This document shows positions 35,432 through 48,235 of a DNA stretch of 64,000 nucleotides, in pieces (within the stretch, counting starts at the first letter, position 1; each line of letters starts with the position of its first letter). The notes under the pieces are model-generated. The model was not told the DNA's origin. It searched no databases and was given only the letters and a program-made list of their open reading frames with translations. A program made the position numbers and the translations under genes. The DNA is from Tetracentron sinense (lineage: Eukaryota > Streptophyta > Magnoliopsida > Trochodendrales > Trochodendraceae). The stretch is from NCBI GenBank assembly GCA_015143295.1, contig CM026556.1, positions 23,951,102-24,015,101 of the forward strand. The letters are read 5' to 3'.

Positions 35432-36205
35432 CAATCCCAAACTTATATATTACTAATCCTCGAGCAATGCAAAATAAAATAAAAACTAAACTATGTCTAA
35501 ATTTATATCCCCTTTCGTGGGATCTCCGGTTGCATTTAGCATATACAACATGCCTTTTAAACCCCTAGGTGGCCCTAGAGGACGAGTGAAGTCTCATGAA
35601 GGTTTAAAGTGATGATACCCACAAACATCTATACTACACTGTAATTGTGCAATATGCTCAAGTAAAACATGCAAGTTTTAAAACAGTGACTGATACATAT
35701 TCCAAAATTTTAAAATCACAACACGTACATGATGCAAGATAATCCACCAATTATTAACAAGTTTAAATTTCTGACTCTCCACATTCTCAATTTCACCCAA
35801 TTCTGAATAATTTAGCTCATTAAAAATTGGTCGTAATTGTCTTTGATGTGTAATGTGAACTAACAATTGAATATGTGATCTCAACCTAAAACTTCTCAAT
35901 AGTTATTTTGTCCACTCACTTGTCATTAAACTCCTTATCAATTTAAACAAACAACCCAAGGCTTAAACTTGACAATTTTCATCTTTTTTTTGTATATATA
36001 TATAAGTGTGGCTGTGTAGATTCTAAGTTCATTAAGCATTCTAGAAAACCTTTGTAACGAGTGTTAGGCCGATGACTCCCAACCCAGAAGGCTTTAGGGC
36101 ACTAGGTGTCAAGACACCCCTAAGGGCTTATTAACTCGAGTCAAATAGACTTAGAACTTAAACTAGTCACATTAGGATAGATTTTCATTCCAACACCCCC
36201 ACTGT

Positions 36206-36353
36206 TTGACGCGAACACTCTCTACTTAATGAGGTAAGAGGCCTGGTTACTAGGTAAGAAAGCTGGTTTGGTGAACAATTAATCTAATAGTAAAGCTTAC
36301 ACGGTTTGACGTGAACATTCTCTGCTTAGTGAGGCAAGAGGTCTGGTTACTAA
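36206..36353. repeat. Two ~97-bp tandem copies in the Athila 3' region
   Basis: TTTGACGCGAACACTCTCTA...GAGGTAAGAGGCCTGGTTAC is repeated with changes about 97 bp further on, in the untranslated part before the 3' LTR. Confidence 0.5.
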
Positions 36354-37202
36354 GTGCAACTCCCGGTTAGATAACCCATTTTTGTCATAATAATTTTTTT
36401 TCAGTTAAGCTAAGGGTGGTGTTTAATTTCTAGGTCATCCAACTTCTTATGAGTTAACAAAAGCATTAACTAATTAGTTTGGTTTCAAAGCCCACTAGAT
36501 AATATGTTAGAGTGCTTGTGCATATTATCAATGTGTATTATGACTTTCACAATTTTTCAGCATGAGTAATTCAGTTAAGGGTTAAAAATTTTGTCTATTT
36601 GGGATCATGTGTTCTCACATTTAAATCTATCAATAAGAATTGTATTACCCTATATGTATCACAAATTTTCAAATTCAAAACAGTTCAGTCTGAGTAAATT
36701 AAGTGTTTACATGTCTTACCCTATTGCATCGTTGCATAATCGCCAAAAAGAATAATAGAAAGAATGAATAATATTTCTGAACCCCAAACTTTAACATTAC
36801 ATTGTCCGTAATGTAAAAATAGAAGTCAAGCACAAAAAGGGATTAAAACAATAATACCTTTCTAGTGATATGCAATCCATAGTGAGAAGGTGAAGGGGGA
36901 TGAAAATAAATCTAAAAGATATAGAAACACCCTAAACTTCGTCCAAATTATATCTAGCACTAGAAGGGTTAGTACATAACAAGAAGTACCCACAAAGGAT
37001 AGATGCAAAGAGTCAATACATATATATATATATATATATATATCAAAGTAAAAGTTTTGTATCAACGCTTACAGCAGTGAGTAAAATAAGTAACAGACTA
37101 ACTCAAGAAAAGTAAAAGAAACAACTAAAGGAAAGGAGTAGATCGAACTTCGTACATCAGACTCAAGAAAAATAATCCTAGACTAGATACTAGAAGCATT
37201 AT

Positions 37203-38458
37203 CTACTGAGGAGGAGGAGAAAGAGGAGGAGGAGGAAGAAATTGAGAATTAGGAGGATATTGGGACTCGTACACAGCTCTCATCATTTGCTGCATATCAA
37301 AGTTGCTCTGAATCTGCTGAGCATGGATTGCATCAGTCTAGGCCCACCTCTGAACGACCTGATCTTGAAACTTGTAGAACGTAGCACGATGCTGTTACCT
37401 GAACTGCCTTTACTCATTTATAAACTGCTGCTGTGTAGCCCAACGCTGGTCCTGGATGGTCTGGTACTCCGCCTGGGCTGCCTGGTACGAGGCAAACTCT
37501 TGACGAGTCATATACATTGGTGCCTCTACCTGGTCTTGAAACTGAGAAGACTGGGGTGGATACTGAGAATACTAGAGTGGAGGAGGATACTGAGGAGAGT
37601 GGGGAGGGGACATATCTACATCAACCTCATTGGCTGTAGGAATCCTTATGTCGGTCTGCTTCGTTCAAGCATTGTAACTCTTCTCCCATTGCTGCTCACC
37701 AAATCTAACAACCTTAGCTACGGGCTCAGCGTCACTGATGACATGTCCTTGGTGCTCCAAAAGCTGTGTAATTAGATTTCCAAACATGAGCTGCCAACTC
37801 TTACTATTCTGGCTAGTGTTCTCAATGGCCTCACAATAAATCATCTCCATATTAATAGTTCTGTACACATGCTCAGCGGCATTCAACCAATACCCTTTCC
37901 ACATCTCATAAAGGGCATCAAGGAGAGCACCTCGCCTCTCAGTCCTGTGCCCTATCGGGTACAAATTATGCTGAAAAATCAAGTCGGCGAACCATAAAGT
38001 GGAGGGGAGGAAGGACCGTCGCTTGCAATTGCGCCTCTCATTGTTATATTTCCCTTGGCACATTTCTCTAATGATCTCATAAAGGGTGCCCCTCTAGGCG
38101 GGTACGTAGGGAGACCTTGAGTGAGGGTTCATCGGGCAACCTAGTGCTAGGCTAACGGACTCAATGGTCACATCAAAAGTGAAACCTTCTACAGTCACCT
38201 CTAGGGCCTCCTTTCCTTGTCTCTCTTCACCAAGTTTTGATAAAGGAGGCGTACCAATCTAGGGTATGCCTTGGATGGTGATCCAAAGTGCCTATTCTCC
38301 AACTCTACAATATTAAGGGCGGTCTCTGCCAAATCTCGAAAATACCCAACGTCAAATTAGGTTTGGGGACACACTTTCCAAGTGGAACATTTCCTTTTTG
38401 GTTGCTCAACTTGGGCTTGGGGCCTCTTTTCCGCCACCTTCTTCCTTTTTGGTGCCAT
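37203..38458 (-). pseudogene. Athila 3' ORF (plant-transposon-protein-like), broken
   Basis: The minus-strand frame starts MAPKRKKVAEKRPQ, then contains FADLIFQHNLYPIGHRTERR and LYEMWKGYWLNAAEHVY, and ends in a Gln/Pro-rich tail (PPPPLSPPPQ, stop at 37203). The middle part resembles the 'putative plant transposon protein' domain found after integrase in Athila-like elements. Several in-frame stops and at least one frameshift are present. Its role in the element is not established. A 177-codon plus-strand frame (37242-37775) is an antisense shadow. Confidence 0.6.
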
Positions 38459-38710
38459 GTTTCAAAATAAATTTCACTTAGGTCCACACACAAACACTTG
38501 GTGCACATTTTTGAAACACCCCACAACCACACCCAAAGACACTCGAATGCTTCCTGAGATTTGAACAGTGACGACAGGCTTCTGGGTGGATATATATCCA
38601 CCCCAAACTTAGACTCGGCCTATTCTAAAGGAAATAAGGTACAAAAGACGATGGGTTGCCTCCCAACAAGCGCTAAGTTTTTCATCTTCAGTCGGATGAC
38701 TTCAGAGTAA

Positions 38711-39790
38711 TCAACCATCTAGGTAGACAGGATCATGTGATTCCATGGTTTCTATCAGTTCTCCGGTCACAATACCCTCAACATAGGGCTTCATTCTTTG
38801 ACTGTTTATCTTGAATAAATGCCAGTCTTTGGGGTCTTGAAGCTCAACTTCTCCATGAGGGAACACAATGTTAATAATATAAGGGTCGTCCCATCTAGAG
38901 CGAAGCTTACCAGGGAAGAGGCGTAATCTTGAATTGAAAGCCAAAGTTTTTGATTGGGTACAAAAGACTTCTGTAGGATCGTCTTATCGTGGAATGCTTT
39001 GGTTTTGACTTTATAAATTTTGCACTTTCATATGCATCACTACGCATCTCATCCAATTCGGAGAGTTGGAATTTCCAATTTGATCACGCTAAGGCCATAT
39101 CAAAGTTAAACTTCTTAATGGCCCATAGACTTTGTGTTCTAACTCTACCAGAAGATGGCAAGCCTTATCAAAGACAAGGTGATAGGAGACATTCTAATGG
39201 GGGTCTTATAAGCTGTACGATAAGCCCAAAGGGCATCATTGAACCTTACAGACCAGTCTTTTTGATCTGTCCTAACTATTTTCATGAGGATATTCTTGAT
39301 CTCCCTATTTGATACCTTGACTTGGCCGCTTGTTTGTGGGTGGTAAGGTGTAGCTACCTTATGAGTGATGGAGTATTTGAGAGTTAAAACCTTATTAAGG
39401 AAGTACTTTCCTCCATCACTTATAATTGCTCTAGGGGTGCCAAACAATAAAAAGATATTTTCTTGAAGGAATTTGACCACAACTTTGTGGGCATTTATCT
39501 TTGTGGCAACCGCTTCTACCCATTTAGAGACATAGTCCACCGCCACTAAAATGTATTTCAATCCAAAGGATGGCAGGAAGGGACCCATAATGTCAATACC
39601 CCATACATCAAATAATTCTACAACTAGAATTGGGGTAAGAGGCATCATATCTCTCCAGGACATTGCACCTAATTGTTGACACCTTAAACAAGCCTGACAA
39701 AATTCATGGGCATCTTTAAAAATTGAGGGCCAATAAAAACCACTTGGTAAGACCTTAGCAACAGTCTTCTTCTCTCCAAAGTGACTTCTG
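38711..39790 (-). pseudogene. Athila integrase, degenerate
   Basis: From 39790 leftward: an HHCC zinc region ([20 protein letters not shown], then RCQQLG), the catalytic core ([35 protein letters not shown]), and the C-terminal block FNSRLRLFPGKLRSRWDDPY ending near 38711. The second catalytic Asp is present in SDGG, and the DD-E spacing appears kept. Frame breaks separate the core from the C-terminal block, so no full enzyme is encoded. Confidence 0.8.
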
Positions 39791-39894
39791 CATGCAAAAA
39801 AGTGATAAAAGGTAAGAATAATTTAGAATTCACTCTTGGGCACACATCTCTGGACCACTTGGTCTGGGAAAAATTTAAACAATTCCGGATCCTC

Positions 39895-40374
39895 CTAGAA
39901 ATAGTATTTTATTTGGGCAAAGAACCAGGATTTGTCTTGCTTAGACCATTGAGAGAGGATCTTCCCAATTGTGAGGTAATTGACAATATCAGCAAACCAT
40001 GGTGGTTGAATTTTATTTACCTCAAACAATTGCTCGTCCGAAAAGGAGTCATGGATGGGGCAAGGTTTTTGAGAGGAGTCGATTAGGATTCTAGATAAAT
40101 GGTCGGCGACCAGATTGTCAGAACTTTTCTTGTCCCAAATATTTAGATCGACATCTTGAAGAAGAAGGATCCATCTAATCAACCTAGGCTTAGTGTCCTT
40201 CTTAGACAGGAGATACCGCATGATCAATGTACACTAAGATTTTAAACCCTAGGAGATAAGATCGAAATTTGTATAGGGCATAGACTACAACTAGTAATTC
40301 TTTCTCAGTAGTTGTGTAATTCAATTGAGCATCCGAGAGAGTCTTGCTATCACAATAGATAGCATGCGGGGTTC
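39895..40374 (-). pseudogene. Athila RNase H, interrupted
   Basis: RTPHAIYCDSKTLSDAQLNY and TTTEKELLVVVYALYKFRSY (40384-40220), then after a frameshift [17 protein letters not shown] (to about 40060). A solo LTR at 40375-41645 separates it from the RT portion; coding resumes at the end of VGAVLG (about 41690). Confidence 0.75.
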
Positions 40375-41645
40375 TGATGTGCATAGAATAATGTTAATTA
40401 TTACCCTTTTATTTGCATATGTTAGTTATTTATCTTGTCTTAACTTTTCTAATGATAGCTTTTCTCTTATTATGTAGAAATTTGAGAGAGTTGCATATGA
40501 ATGAGGCTAAATCAAGGGATACGAGAAAAAAGACCCAAGTCAAAGCCCAATTTAATTAAGAAGCTAAAGGCCCAACCACTCAAGTCAAATTTAGAGTATC
40601 CAATTCAATAGCCCAAGTCCAAGTGTCAAAATCCAAGTTCAAGATTCAATCAAAGAAGCCTAAAGCCCAAGTCTCAACAAGGATCTAGAAAATATGGAAG
40701 GCATTTTGACAGATGTGAAAGTGATGTGAATTGATACAAAGAAGGAGGGGATTTTGAATAAATTCCAAAAAAATGGGAATTACTCTTTTTAAAAAGTGGT
40801 TTCACTTTTTAGAAAGGTGAATCTTTTTCTAGAAAATGAGAAGAATAGTAAAAGGGAAGAAAACCTCCCCCCAAGGACGTGTGGCTCTCTCATTTTCTCT
40901 ACATTCTCTCTCTCTCTCTCTCTCTCTTACTTTTCTAGGGTTTTGTCCTTTAGCTCTTCTCTCTCTCTCTCTCTCTCTTTTTCTCTCCATCTCTCTAGCC
41001 TAAATTTTACTCTCTTTTCTCTCTATCATTTTCTTTCTATAATTTTATATTTTGTAAGAGTGGAAGAGGGAGTGGTGTAAAAAAAGTCAATCAAACATCA
41101 ATGAAGAGTGGGATAATTTATTTCATTGATTTTATCTTGAATGCTACAATGTTCGACTAACTCGTGATAAGAGAAAAAGGAGGAAACCAAGAACTCGGTA
41201 AGATCTATATTTGTTTTAATTTTTAAATTCTTCAAAAAAAATTATATTGTGATTAAAATATTTAAATCTGGATTTAATTAAAGTTTTCATAAGATCTATC
41301 TTCTGATGCAAAGAATTTGCTTGCTTATTGAATCGTGTTTAATTGGAGAATTTAGAAATTAATTTTAGTATTAATCTTAGTATATTTTTGGTGAAATCTG
41401 GATCCCTTATTCTCATTCTACTTTAACAAAAGATTTCTTCTTTTCTTTTATTTGTTCAATTAGTTTTATTTTATTTTTAATTATCATCTTAGCATAAAAA
41501 TTTTAAATTGGTTTTTATTAAATCTATTAAGAAATTCCAAATTAATCTTAATACCCATTTAACAAGTCTCAGTGGATCGACCCAGTTTTACCGCTATCTT
41601 ACGATAGAAATTGTGCATTTGGGTTAATTATATTTGAGCACACCA
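40375..41645 (+). mobile_element. Solo LTR, 1.27 kb, between RT and RNase H
   Basis: It starts TGATGTGCATAGAATAATG and ends GAGCACACCA, flanked by GGTTC (40370-40374) and AGTTC (41646-41650), a 5-bp duplication with one change. A (CT)n leader-like stretch lies at 40895-40990. The retrotransposon family is unknown and the strand is inferred from the leader. Confidence 0.72.
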
Positions 41646-42771
41646 AGTTCTATTCACCTTTACCCTAAAACTGCCCCGACTACATAGTCTGATATATCAC
41701 ACATGAGCTCGAATGAGAGAGACCAATCTGAGGGTTACATCAAAGGAAAAAGGAAAAATGGACATCCTTACAAAGTAAATTTCTCAAAGGTCCAGAAATT
41801 TTGTTAAAGTCTTTGATGAAGCGATGGTAAAACCCCACATGACCAAGAAAAGATCGAATCTGTCACACCGTGGCCGGTGGAGGGAGACTTGCAATAAGGT
41901 CGATCTTGGCATTATCTACTTTTATAGCCCTTTTTGACACTATGCGTCCTAATACAATGCCCTCATAAACCATGAAATGACTCTTCTCCCAGCTCAGAAT
42001 AAGATTTGTCTCCTCGGATCTCTATAAAACCAAGGTTAAATGTTAAAGACAATCTTTGAAGGAGGTTCCAAATACAGAAAAATCATCCATAAAGACCTCG
42101 AGAAAATTTTCTACCATATCAGAGAAAATAGACATCATAGACCTTTGAAAAGTCATGGGTGCATTACATAGATCGAATGACATGTGCATATAGGTAAAAG
42201 TGCCAAATAACATGTAAAAGTAGTTCTCTATTGATCTTCAGGATAGACAGACACTTGATTGTATCCAGAATAACCATCTAGAAAATAGTAATAGCTCTTG
42301 CCTTCTAGTCTCTCTAGGATTTGATCAATGACTGAGAGTGGAAAATAATCTTTCCTAGTCATGGAGTTGAGTTTCTATAATCAATACACACACGCCAACT
42401 CATGGTGATGCGTGTTGGAACTATATCTCCTTCCTGATTAGTAATAATAGTGATACCAGATTTTTTTTTGTACCACTTGAATAGGGCTTACCCACTTACT
42501 ATCCGAGATGGGTTATATGATACCTGCATCTAATAGTTTCACTACCTCCTTCATCACTACCTCTTTTCATATTGAGATTCAACCTCCATTGTGCTTCTCT
42601 CGAAGGTTTAGCATCTTCTTCAAGATGGATGTATTACACACACACGGAATGGTTGATTTCCTTCAAATCTGTTATGGTCTACCCCATAGCTCTTTTGTGC
42701 TTTTTGAGCACAACCATCAATTGACTCTCTTGCTCATCTGATAAGTCAAAAGCAATGATGACTGGGAGAGT
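41646..42771 (-). pseudogene. Athila reverse transcriptase, degenerate
   Basis: Minus-strand pieces include VCIDYRKLNSMT, FLDGYSGYNQVSV (about 42340-42240), MSIFSDMVENFLEVFMDDF (about 42130-42075, with the catalytic YMDD equivalent as FMDD) and SLSFELMCDISDYVVGAVLG near 41720-41690. Stops and frameshifts are frequent. Confidence 0.78.
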
Positions 42772-43577
42772 CTATTTTGGTCTCAAAAAGACATATTTAA
42801 GTGAAGCCGGGAGTGGCTTCAGCTCAAGAGTAGGTGGTGCCTCTAAGGAAGAGACGGTCGGAATGCTAGAGGTGGAAGGTAGTGGTTCTTTTCGAGCTTT
42901 CCAAGGGGGAAAATCCATGTGAGTAGTCGATTTTAGCAAGTTGTTGACTTCTTCAATGGATCCTTCAACATCAAATTCATCTGCATTGAAGTGAGATAGG
43001 CATGCCTCATAGGGGTCATCAGATAGGATGTAAGGAAGTGAATCCTCCACCATCTCTTTGATAAAATCGGCCAAAAAATATTCTTCATCATTTAAAGGTT
43101 GCTAGGAAGTGTTGAAGATGTTTAACTAGACCTTTATATTCCCAAAAGAAACATCCATAACCCTGGTTCGAAAATTAATGCATGTATTGGCCATGACCAA
43201 GAAAGGTCGACCAAGGATTACCAAAATTTTCTTTTTGGGATTCAGGACCGGTTCCATATCACGAGAAAGTCGACTGGAAAATAGAATTTGTAAAATTTAA
43301 TCAAGACATATTTAACCATCCCTCGAGGCATTCTAACTAATCTGTCAACTAGTTGTAGAATGACTGTTGTAGGACACAGTTCGCCCAACCCAAGTTTCTC
43401 ATAAATAGAGAAAGAGAACAGGTTAACACTTTCTCCTAAATTTATAAGGGCCCGGTCAATGGAGTGATCTCCAATGATGCATGAGATGGTAGGAGCCCCG
43501 GGGTCCTTAAATTTTGTAAGAGTGGTGTGTTGAAGTAAAGAGCTTACTCGCTCGGTGAGAAGGACTTTCTTGGACAC
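42772..43577 (-). pseudogene. Athila protease and protease-RT linker, inactive
   Basis: 43577-43242 reads DPGAPTISCIIGDHSIDRAL, then INLGESVNLFSFSIYEKLGL, where the retropepsin active-site motif D(L/T)GA is changed to NLGE, removing the catalytic Asp. 43074-42772 reads the linker with PTLELKPLPASLKYVFL, typical before RT in Athila/Tat elements. The two pieces are in different frames. Confidence 0.78.
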
Positions 43578-43999
43578 ATGAGTGCTTGATTTTCACTTTT
43601 GCGTGCACAAGTCTTTCAAGAATTTGGAATAAGCCAGAATTTGCTCGATTGCATGAAGTAGAGGTAGGTTTATTTTGACTTTTTTGAAGACCTCAATCAT
43701 GTCTTCTATCTTTGCTCCCTTTTTGTCAAATGGTGATGGGTCAGTCAAACAAGTAGGATAAGGGGCTTCAGGCATGTAAGGTGCCTTGGGAATAGGAATT
43801 GGTGAAGTTGAAGAAGAACCTTGGTCCTTTTTATTAATATCCCCTCCATTGCCCTCAGATTCAAATGGGCATACAATGGGCTTTTCTTTCTCGCTCTGAT
43901 CTTCCCTAACCTACTACATTCCTACTTCTTAAGGTTGTAACGGCCTGGACTTATTCACAATTAATCTCATTGGCCTGATTTACACCTTTGGGATTACTC

Positions 44000-44565
44000 A
44001 CAGGTTGACTTGGAAGAGTTTCCTCCACTTTCCTATTGATAGCATTAGCTAGTTGTCCCATTTGAGACTCAAGCTTTTGAATAGATTAAGAGTGAGAGTT
44101 AAGCAATTGAGTATTATTTTCCAAGCCTTTGAGAGTATTCAACATTTTTTCCTCAGAAGATGGGCTCCTTTGAGGAGGAGGGGGAGGAGATAGGTGTTGA
44201 AATTGTTGGGGTTGGTAGTTAGATTGATTTTGGAAAGGCCGATTATTCGGCCTTTAAAGTTGGGATAGTTATTCCCTTTGGGAAAAGTTATTCCCTTGAG
44301 CTTGGGGCTGCCATGAAAAATTAGGACGATTTCTCCACCCCGAGTTATAAGTATTGGAATAAGGATAATTACTCGGGCGGATATAAGCAGCATTGGTATG
44401 CTCTTGGACAAATTCTGGGAATTGGGCTGCTAATGGACACTCATGCACATAATGTGAAAGGCTATAGAACATATAGGACACACCTCTCTTGAATTAGGAG
44501 GATGTTGAGGGGGTGTGTAAGAAGGTGTCCTTACAGCCATGAGTTAATCCAGTCTATGAGATAAT
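44000..44565 (-). pseudogene. Athila gag, C-terminal part
   Basis: SHRLD.LMAVRTPSYTPPQHP and the zinc-finger-like YSLSHYVHECPLAAQFPEFV (44481-44410), followed by a Tyr/Asn-rich stretch. It is the continuation of the gag piece at 51208-51900, separated by the LTR insertion at 44566-51202; joined, the sequence passes smoothly through DISSKVDEL|SHRLD. Confidence 0.75.
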
Positions 44566-45304
44566 TGTGAGTGCGGGTTTCGGGGAAATTGTCACGCCCC
44601 AAAATACCCCCTAAGAGTTAGGATACTTTGGCGATGTGACTTCACCTTAATCAATCCTACAAAGAGTAGACAAGGCATGCCAAATAGTGATCCAAAAATT
44701 TTCTTTAACATAAATGTAATTCCAAGTGTCAACGTAAAACAATGACTGGATAAAATAAAATAATCACAAGGGTGCAAATGCTTGAGTTACCCACTCAAGC
44801 TCACATGAAAAATCCCCAAAAGGAAATCCCAAAATACATTTCTCTCTCTCTCTCTCATCCCAACCCATGGCCACAGGCCAACCCTAACATCTGGCTAACC
44901 ATCCGAATAACCTCCTGCTCTCCTTGAGCTGCCTCAGTCCAAGGGACCAGAGTCCATATGTTGTATAGTGTACCTGCCGACATAAAAGTACGGCTGAGCA
45001 TGGAATACTCAGGGAGTACAAGCTACTAACTGATAAGAGTAATAACATTAATATGTAATACAAGATACAGTTCATCCAAAAGATACATAATCAGAGTGCA
45101 GAAGCTAAAACAACATAACAACGTAAAGTAAATCATGAACTTCATATTTTAACTTACGCATTGTAAATTCGTATTCAAAAGTAATGACTTATTCTTGAAA
45201 ATACTTTTTGTGGTTTCCAAAACTTGTTTGCCGTATTTACAACTTATTCTTGTCTTATTCTTGTATTGTGGGAATCACACATGCCTTGTTTTGTTCTTAT
45301 TTAG

Positions 45305-45836
45305 CTAGTACTCGAACTATGAAATAGAAGGATATACTAGGTTCTTGTTATTCTTGCTTGTCTTGTTTAACCAGTACCCGAACTATGAAATGGACAGACG
45401 TACTAGGTTCTTGTTATTCTTGCTTGTCTTGTTTAACCACTACCCGAACTATGAAATGGACGGACGTACTAGGTTCTTGTCATGCTCGACTAATGCCCGG
45501 ACTATAATGGAACGGAACACATTAGCCTCGTGTCTTGACTTGACTAGTGCCCGGACTATGGTGGAACGGAACACACTAGTTATTCTTGCTTGACTAATGC
45601 CTAAACTATAATGGAACGGAACACATTAGTCTTCTTGCCTTGCCTTGACTAGTGCCCAGACTATGGTGGAACGGAACACACTAGTTGCTCTTGCTTACTA
45701 ATGCCCGGACTATGATTGAACGGAACACATTAGTATCTTGCTGGACTAATGCCCGGACTATAATTGAACGGAACACATTAGCCTCCTTACTTGACTTGAC
45801 TAGTGCCCGGACTATGGTGGAACGGAACACACTAGT
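45305..45836. repeat. Ten-unit hairpin tandem array with paired changes
   Basis: Units start at 45305, 45371, 45437, 45490, 45544, 45594, 45649, 45698, 45745 and 45800 (spacing 47-66). Each later unit is CTARTG-CCCGGACTAT-n-GAACGGAACA-CAYTAG. Arms change together: CTAATG with CATTAG, CTAGTG with CACTAG, and CTAGTA with TACTAG in the first unit. Each unit can fold as a hairpin. Confidence 0.85.
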
Positions 45837-46898
45837 TATTCTTGTTTGCTTGCCTTGCTTAACTTGAGAGCCAGGTATGACATATCGTAGGATATGCCCT
45901 ACCCTTGACATTTATGCTTGTTTATTCATATTTCTTATTCGTGTAATTTTCTTATATACATATACTTGAAAAGTCGATTCATGCATGCATGTGTACTTGT
46001 GGGTGTAGTTTGTAAACATAATAATAATAGCATGGAAAAATTGAGGATAATAGATAGCATTTGAACAATTATAGGCACATGAGAGATTTATGGAATTCAT
46101 AAAGCATATCATCATTTTTACAATTTTTTGGGGAAATATCCCTATCTCATATCCCATAGATTAGGTTTTACATTTTACACAAGCATTTAATCAAACATCT
46201 TACATACCACGTTTTCTTCATTTTCATTAATTTGTTCTTAGCCGTAGGTTTTTATCTCATTCATGTATTTTATCAAACACATAGAGCACAACTCCTTTCT
46301 AACCATTTCTTTTCCTCTTTTTATGGTTGCAATTTCATCAACATTCAAGTGTGTTCATTATGTTTACAATACCCTTCCACCATTTCCATCACATAACACC
46401 CATCATATCCATATGGCATCCATCGCCTTAACCACACATTCCCACATCCATCATTCCTTCTTTTTCTTGATTAAATTTAGGGATTTAATAAAACAAGTCA
46501 AGAAAAGAATGAACTAAAGAAATCTACAAGTATACTTTTAAAGTAAACCTAGGTTATTACTAAAGTAGTTAGTAGGGTGTACTAACCTTGAATAGGGGAA
46601 GAAACCCTTGAAAATGTCGAGGAAGAACGCTGCCGAGCTTGGAGAATGTGCTCCTCACGTGCTTGAGCCGTGGATTGAGAAATCCAAGCTTTTGGGATGC
46701 TCTAAGGTTTCTAAACCCTTGATCTTTCTCCACTTGATGCCTTAGGAGAAAACCCCTTTTCTCCCCTCTTACTCTCTCTCAAAATATTGCTAAGGGTGTT
46801 TGTGAACACCCTTGGCTCGAGCCAACCCTTAAAAATAAGGGTGGAGTGGCCAAAAGACCAAAAAATCCCTAATAAAATTTCTGCAAAATGCATAGGAC

Positions 46899-46990
46899 CG
46901 ATAGATGACCGATCTATCAGTAGTGGACCGATCGATCGGTGCTTATGACCGATCTACCGGTAGTGGACCGAGCGATCGGTAGTGATCGGT
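46899..46990. repeat. GATC-rich short palindromic repeats
   Basis: Five or so variants of GACCGATCGATCGGT / GACCGATCTACCGGTAG in tandem, downstream of the presumed LTR promoter. Confidence 0.65.
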
Positions 46991-48235
46991 GCTCTACAAA
47001 ATTGCGCTTTGGTATTTCGGTCATAACTTTTGACTCGCTCGTCTGATTTTGACGATTCAACTTGCGTTGGATTCGTCTTTTGAAGAGGAACAACTTTCAT
47101 GTTTTGAAAAAATTATAATTATTCTTTATTCGTGGATAAAAATTCCCCTAAAGTGGACTGGTCTGCAATGGGTTGCGACAGCCCAGATTTTCAACAGTAC
47201 CGACTTTGGAAATTGGACTTTTGACTCAACCCCAACTCAAAATCAGAAAAAGTGATCAGCATGAACCTTGAAGAGGGTTCTATTTCCTTTCCAAAAATTC
47301 AATAATCACTCGATTCTGAGCAACGATGACTAAACTAGAGCCCTTTAAAGTTGAGGCAAATGCCGAGACATACCTTCTCACCACCTAGAACACCTCGAAT
47401 GTTTTCACACTCTTTTCCCTTGTGTCCAATACCCTATTCACACCTCATAAATCATTCTCCATAGGTTTTTAGCCCACCTAGGTGATCATTGCGTTCACGC
47501 CCACATGCATGAGAAGCCCCGACCTCTTTATGCCTCGCGCACTAGCACTATCACAACACTACTCACCTACAACCCATTAAACACTTAGGGTATTTTATGC
47601 CCTTGATTTTACCCACTTAGAGTATCTTTATACTCTCTTTTTAAGACTCAAACCATGTACTTAAAACCCTCACTTGACTAACCATAATATCAAGAACACA
47701 ATGAGAGGGCTTAGGCCTTTACACACACCATATAAGGGTACTATTCACTAACACTTTCATAGCATAGTGAACTCGGTTCCGGGGTTCTACAGAAACCCTA
47801 GTTCGATCTCACGGGGTGAGTTTAGAGTCACCACCCGTTCATTCGGAAGAGATAAGTTTCCGAGATTTGGATTAGGTCTTGGTTTGCGATCAGAGTTCAG
47901 GGTAAGAAGTTCGGTTAAATCCGGGGAAGGGGTTAGGCACCCCGGAACTTTTATTTTTTAGTGGTTCCCTACTTACTAGGGTTAAGCCAAATTAATCTCA
48001 GATTTAATCAAATGCTTAAATGTTTAAGATAATACTAATCCAAGAAAGAGAAAATCCTAGAATAGGGTCGAACCCGAATTGGGCTGCCTACGTACTCACA
48101 TAGGGATGAGATTAGACCGAGCGTAGTTTTGGTACATGAGCCCGTGCCGAGGCTAAGGGTGTGTGTGTATGCATAAAGGGTGGCTTAGGGTCTAGCCGGG
48201 AGGCTAGGGGTGGTTGACTGGGTCGGTCAAGTGCT

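Larger units (their letters stand above)
44590..47791 (-). mobile_element. Solo LTR, 3.2 kb, nested 24 bp inside the previous LTR
   Basis: The plus strand reads TGTCACGCCCC...GGGGTTCTACA; on the minus strand TGTAGAACCCCGG...GGGGCGTGACA, the same style of ends as the solo LTR at 19046. It is flanked by GAAAT (44585-44589) and GAAAC (47792-47796). It contains the hairpin array at 45305-45836 and GATCGATCGG-type repeats at 46899-46990. Confidence 0.78.

Noticed and set aside
37242..37775. 177-codon plus-strand open frame
   Set aside because: It is the antisense of the Athila 3' ORF and shows no recognisable protein.
45305..45836. CRISPR-like array
   Set aside because: Spacing is irregular, spacers are near-identical, and it sits in a plant LTR.
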